Below, in pieces: positions 61,351 through 64,000 of a stretch of 64,000 bases of DNA (its first letter is position 1; every line of letters begins with the position of its first letter). A program made the translations under genes and the position numbers. The stretch comes from CAVRJC01 sp963721435 (GTDB lineage: Bacteria > Actinomycetota > Acidimicrobiia > IMCC26256 > DASPTH01). Location: the NCBI GenBank assembly GCA_963721435.1, contig CAVRJC010000011.1, positions 60,900 to 124,899 on the forward strand. Direction: 5' to 3'. Below the pieces are notes generated by a model that was given only the letters and a program-made list of their open reading frames with translations, was not told the DNA's origin and ran no database searches.

Positions 61351-62141
61351 CTACGTTTCGGCGGGAACGGTGAGCACGACCTGGTCTTTCTTCGTTCTGG
61401 TGAGGTACGCGACCACGACCGCGATCGCGGCGAGGAAGATCAGGCTTGTGGTCGTGGTCCCGAGACCGAGTCCGCCGTCGGCTTTGGGTTGGGAGAGGTA
61501 GTCACCGATCGACGTGCCGAGCGGGCGGGTGAGGATGTAGGCCATCCAGAACGTGAGGATCGGATTGAGACCCAAGTACCGCCACGCGATCGTGATCAGC
61601 GTGATACACCCACCGAAGAGCAGCGCTGCCTTCCAGTAGCCCACGTCGTAGCGCTCCGCGATGAGATCCCCTGCCGTGGTACCAAGCGCGAACGTGAACA
61701 GGATCGCGAGCCAGTAGAACGCCTCACGACGTGGTGTAGATGCTGTGGATCGACAGCGTTCGTTCCACGAGATACCAGGCGATGAACGTCACCGTGAGCG
61801 CCACCGCGAGAATCGCGGTCGTGGTTTCAAGCGCTACGTGATACTTGTCCGTGAGGTTGTCGGTGACGAGCGTCCCCACAATGCTCAAGACCACGACCAC
61901 CAGCCAATAGATCGCCGGGACGTAGCGCGGTGCCCGGAACTGGAAATACAAGACCGCAACGAGCAGCGCGGCCATCACCCAGGTCGTGCCGGTCAAACCG
62001 AACCCGAGATTGTCCGACAGGTAGTCAGCTGCAGTCTCCCCGATCGTGGTCGCGAGGATCTTGATGATCCAAGATCGTGACTTCCGGGACCTTGCTCAAC
62101 ACCGCCCCGACCGTCACCTGCCGTTGGCTCTGCGAGGTCAT
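61351..62141 (-). CDS. COG4705-like membrane protein, with two +1 frame changes
   Basis: About 262 residues when joined at about 62075 and 61747. It contains repeated units of the form KVPEVTI...IIKILATTIGETAADYLS, ADYLSDNLGFGLTGT and RREAFYWLAILFTFALGTTA, and ends IGDYLSQPKADGGLGLGTTT with a basic tail. This internally repeated architecture with DYLS motifs matches the uncharacterised COG4705 membrane family. ATG 62141 begins MTSQSQRQVTVGAV. The 206 bases between this gene and 62348 hold nothing recognisable. Confidence 0.68.
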
Positions 62142-62347
62142 TCGTCACCTGCTCCGGAGCACGTCCGCGAGGCAACAGCCTCAACAACGCCTACGAGGGA
62201 ATCGTGCACCCTCTCACGATTGACCTGAAAGCGCGATGAACTTGGCCTGATACATGGCTCCGGTCGCAGTCGCCGGCTAGCGGCGCTCGCTCACCGTCGG
62301 TCGACCGCGTGGGGTCAAGACAGTCCGAGATGATGAAGCCTGAGCGG

Positions 62348-62707
62348 TCATTTGGTGGACGAAGTCCCGGCTACGTCTGCGGCTGTCCGCTGACCGGACC
62401 GTGCGGGAACTGACCCGAGTCTTCGGCGGCTTCGCCTTCGGGGGTCTCGGCTGCCTCGTGTGTCGCTGTCCTCATTCGGTCCGCCTCCCGGGCCACCATG
62501 GCCTGCGAACTGACCCGAGTCCTCTGCGGCTTCGCGGTCGGCAGATTCGCCGGCTTCGTGGGTCGGGTCCTCGTTCGACTGGGCGTCGCGGCCGGCCGGG
62601 TGTGGTCGTCTGGCGCCGACGAGAGTGGGACCGAACGCGACCGTGCCGATCACACCCCCAGCAATGAGGGAGCCTGCCACTGCAGCTGCCGCAACCGTTC
62701 TGCGCAT
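62348..62707 (-). CDS. Small secreted charged protein
   Basis: A 119-residue protein with a clear signal peptide (MRRTVAAAAVAGSLIAGGVI) followed by a hydrophilic Glu/Asp/Gly-rich region (THEAGESADREAAED, GHGGPGGGPNED) and an Arg-rich end. ATG 62707 has AGAGG upstream. No family is recognised; the frame of the Arg-rich tail may be shifted, given the error rate nearby. The 279 bases to uppP hold the divergent promoters. Confidence 0.6.
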   Translation of the reverse strand: MRRTVAAAAVAGSLIAGGVIGTVAFGPTLVGARRPHPAGRDAQSNEDPTHEAGESADREAAEDSGQFAGHGGPGGGPNEDSDTRGSRDPRRRSRRRLGSVPARSGQRTAADVAGTSSTK

Positions 62708-62986
62708 CAAAATTGCCTCTCGGACGTGGACAACCGCCCGCACGATGGGATTGAACCGAACGATGACATACCCGTGTGAGAGGCGTGTAAGAACCCGCGA
62801 AATTTCCCGAACCGCCCGTCGAAGTGCCCGGACGCTTGGGCTCCGTGGCGAGGAGGCGGTCGTCGCGACTCGTCGCGGTCGCGGTGAGATAAGGACGCTC
62901 AGCGTCGCCGACTGGACGATCCTGGGTCTCGATTGCCGGGTGGGGTCGGTTCGCGTGCGATGCTGAACCGCCCCCGGGGAGGACTG

Positions 62987-63671
62987 ATGCTGTCGCTTGC
63001 TGCGGCGCCACTCACGTATCTGCAGGCAATCGTGATCGGGATCGTGCAGGGGATCACCGAACTGTTCCCATCGAGCCTCGGCCACTCGGTGCTGTTACCG
63101 GAACTGCTCGGGTGGGACAAGCTCGTGACCGGTCAATCTGCCGACCAGTCGTTCTACCTCGCCTTCCTCGTCGGCCTCCACGTCGCTCAACCGCAATCGC
63201 GCCGTCGATCTTCTTCTGGCGCGACTGGAAAGAAGTAATCAAGGGCTTCTTCTCCTCGCTGCGCAAACGCCGGATCGACACACCCCCGACGTGCGCCTCG
63301 GCCTGGCTGCTGATCGTGGGTACGATCCCGGCCGGTGTGGTCGGGCTCGCGTTCGAGCACTACGCTCCGGACGCTCTTCGCCGAACCCGAGCGCGGCGGC
63401 GATCTTCCTCACCATCAACGGGCTCATCCTGTTCGTGGGTGAACGACTCCGTCGACGTGCCGAAGTACGCAAACTCGTGACCACCCATGAGCACCACAAC
63501 GATCCGGGGAACGACGTCGGCCGCGTACTCGACACGCTCGAACTCCACGAAGGAGTGTTCGTCGGGCTCGTCGCAGATCCTTGCGCTCTTCGCCGGCATC
63601 AGCCGCTCAGGCGTCACCATGGTCGCCGGTCTGCTCCGCGGGCTCGACCACGAAGACGCGATGCGATTCTC
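62987..63671 (+). pseudogene. uppP: Undecaprenyl-diphosphatase (UppP/BacA), frameshifted and truncated
   Basis: Start MLSLAAAPLTYLQAIVIGIV then QGITELFPSSLGHSVLLPEL, the substrate-binding motif (one residue shorter than the usual FPISSLGH). Later frames give FFWRDWKEVIKGFFSSLRKR, AWLLIVGTIPAGVVGLAFEH, AAIFLTINGLILFVGERLRR and the second motif LALFAGISRSGVTMVAGLLR. After EDAMRFS the homology ends at the IS110 junction, so the last helices are missing. Full-length UppP recycles the lipid carrier. ATG 62987 has GGGGAGGA upstream. Confidence 0.78.
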
Positions 63672-64000
63672 CCGTCGCGATAGACGAGCTGGCGACGCAA
63701 CAGAAACGACCCGAGACGCTGACGGGCCCGACGACGATCCACGATCGCCGCGGCGCGTAACCGCGACAGGTCCCGAGCTCCTTCCTCCTCGCGGTCGGGA
63801 CCCGCACCGTCACGAGCTCACCCGCCCGGAAGAGGCGCACCAGCCGACGGGCGTCACGCCGATCGGTCTTGACCTTGTCGCCCGGAGCGACCGGCACCAA
63901 CGACGGTGCGATCACCGCACAATCGACCCCCATCGACCCCAACAGGCGATGCAGCTCATAGCCAGTCGGGCCGGCCTCGTAACACGCCCGCAACCGGCCC
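63672..64000 (-). mobile_element. IS110-family transposase, partial
   Basis: Reading from the window edge, CYEAGPTGYELHRLLGSMGV and VKTDRRDARRLVRLFRAGEL are the N-terminal DEDD (RuvC-like) domain with catalytic Glu and Asp residues. After one frame change the next block (EEEGARDLSRLRAAAIVDRR, QRLGSFLLRRQLVYRDGR) continues the family. The start lies beyond the window, and the C-terminal serine domain is missing because the sequence joins uppP at about 63672. Confidence 0.78.

Noticed and set aside
61312..62080. Plus-strand ORFs at 61312 and 61745
   Set aside because: They are charged antisense frames of the COG4705-like membrane protein.

Overview
The window is high-GC DNA with closely packed genes, many of them coupled through 4-base ATGA or GTGA overlaps. 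The gene content is that of an actinobacterium: a tad/Flp pilus locus, coaE-uvrB and uvrA, uvrC-rapZ-yvcK, gap-pgk-tpiA and secG, a mycothiol-type DinB protein and DUF222-HNH nucleases. The secreted proteins, built from repeated 120-residue 'LDTR/LDSR' beta modules, suggest an uncultured Acidimicrobiia-like lineage. That placement is an inference from gene content; no rRNA is present.

Layout. 0-6.2 kb: tad secretion motor genes (tadZ, tadA, tadB, tadC) and a multi-spanning membrane protein. 6.2-9.5 kb: a small membrane protein, a methyltransferase, and a tetR-led operon behind a double palindromic operator. 9.5-12.2 kb (minus strand): three tandem Flp pilin genes separated by large hairpins, followed by a secreted CHAP amidase. 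12.3-20.8 kb: coaE, uvrB, two tandem GT-C-like membrane proteins, uvrA. 20.9-32.2 kb: an envelope glycan region with GT-C/GT87 membrane transferases, two methyltransferases, an undecaprenyl-phosphate sugar transferase, a flippase and a GT4 transferase. 32.2-40.2 kb: nadA, then uvrC-rapZ-yvcK and gap-pgk-tpiA. 40.2-47.3 kb: an inserted 7-kb segment with two very large secreted proteins sharing a near-identical 1.5-kb module, bracketed by a duplicated tpiA 3' end. 47.4-53.4 kb: secG and a five-gene oligopeptide/dipeptide ABC transporter. 53.4-57.5 kb: PHA depolymerase, GST-like protein, HNH nuclease, ERCC4-domain protein. 57.6-64 kb: tRNA-Leu with a serine-recombinase remnant ending inside it, then a degraded set of lipid-carrier genes (dgkA-like, PAP2, dedA, uppP) cut off by a partial IS110 transposase.

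A caution runs through the whole window. Many genes are split by single-base frame changes, and most of the clear ones are +1 (one extra base). They affect even housekeeping genes such as nadA and become very dense after 57 kb. Most are probably consensus errors rather than real mutations, so several apparent fusions (UvrC-RapZ, PhaZ-HNH, OppD-OppF) and pseudogenes should be treated with suspicion. Where the intended frame is clear, the coordinates given here follow it.

How the parts fit together: the tad genes, Flp pilins and CHAP amidase would build and seat an adhesive pilus; the 21-32 kb region would make and export a surface polysaccharide; the lipid-phosphate genes at 58.8-63.7 kb would recycle the undecaprenyl carrier such a pathway uses. 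Three copies of an 11-bp-period GGTTCA direct repeat lie upstream of the two giant secreted proteins and the dedA locus, suggesting one shared regulator.
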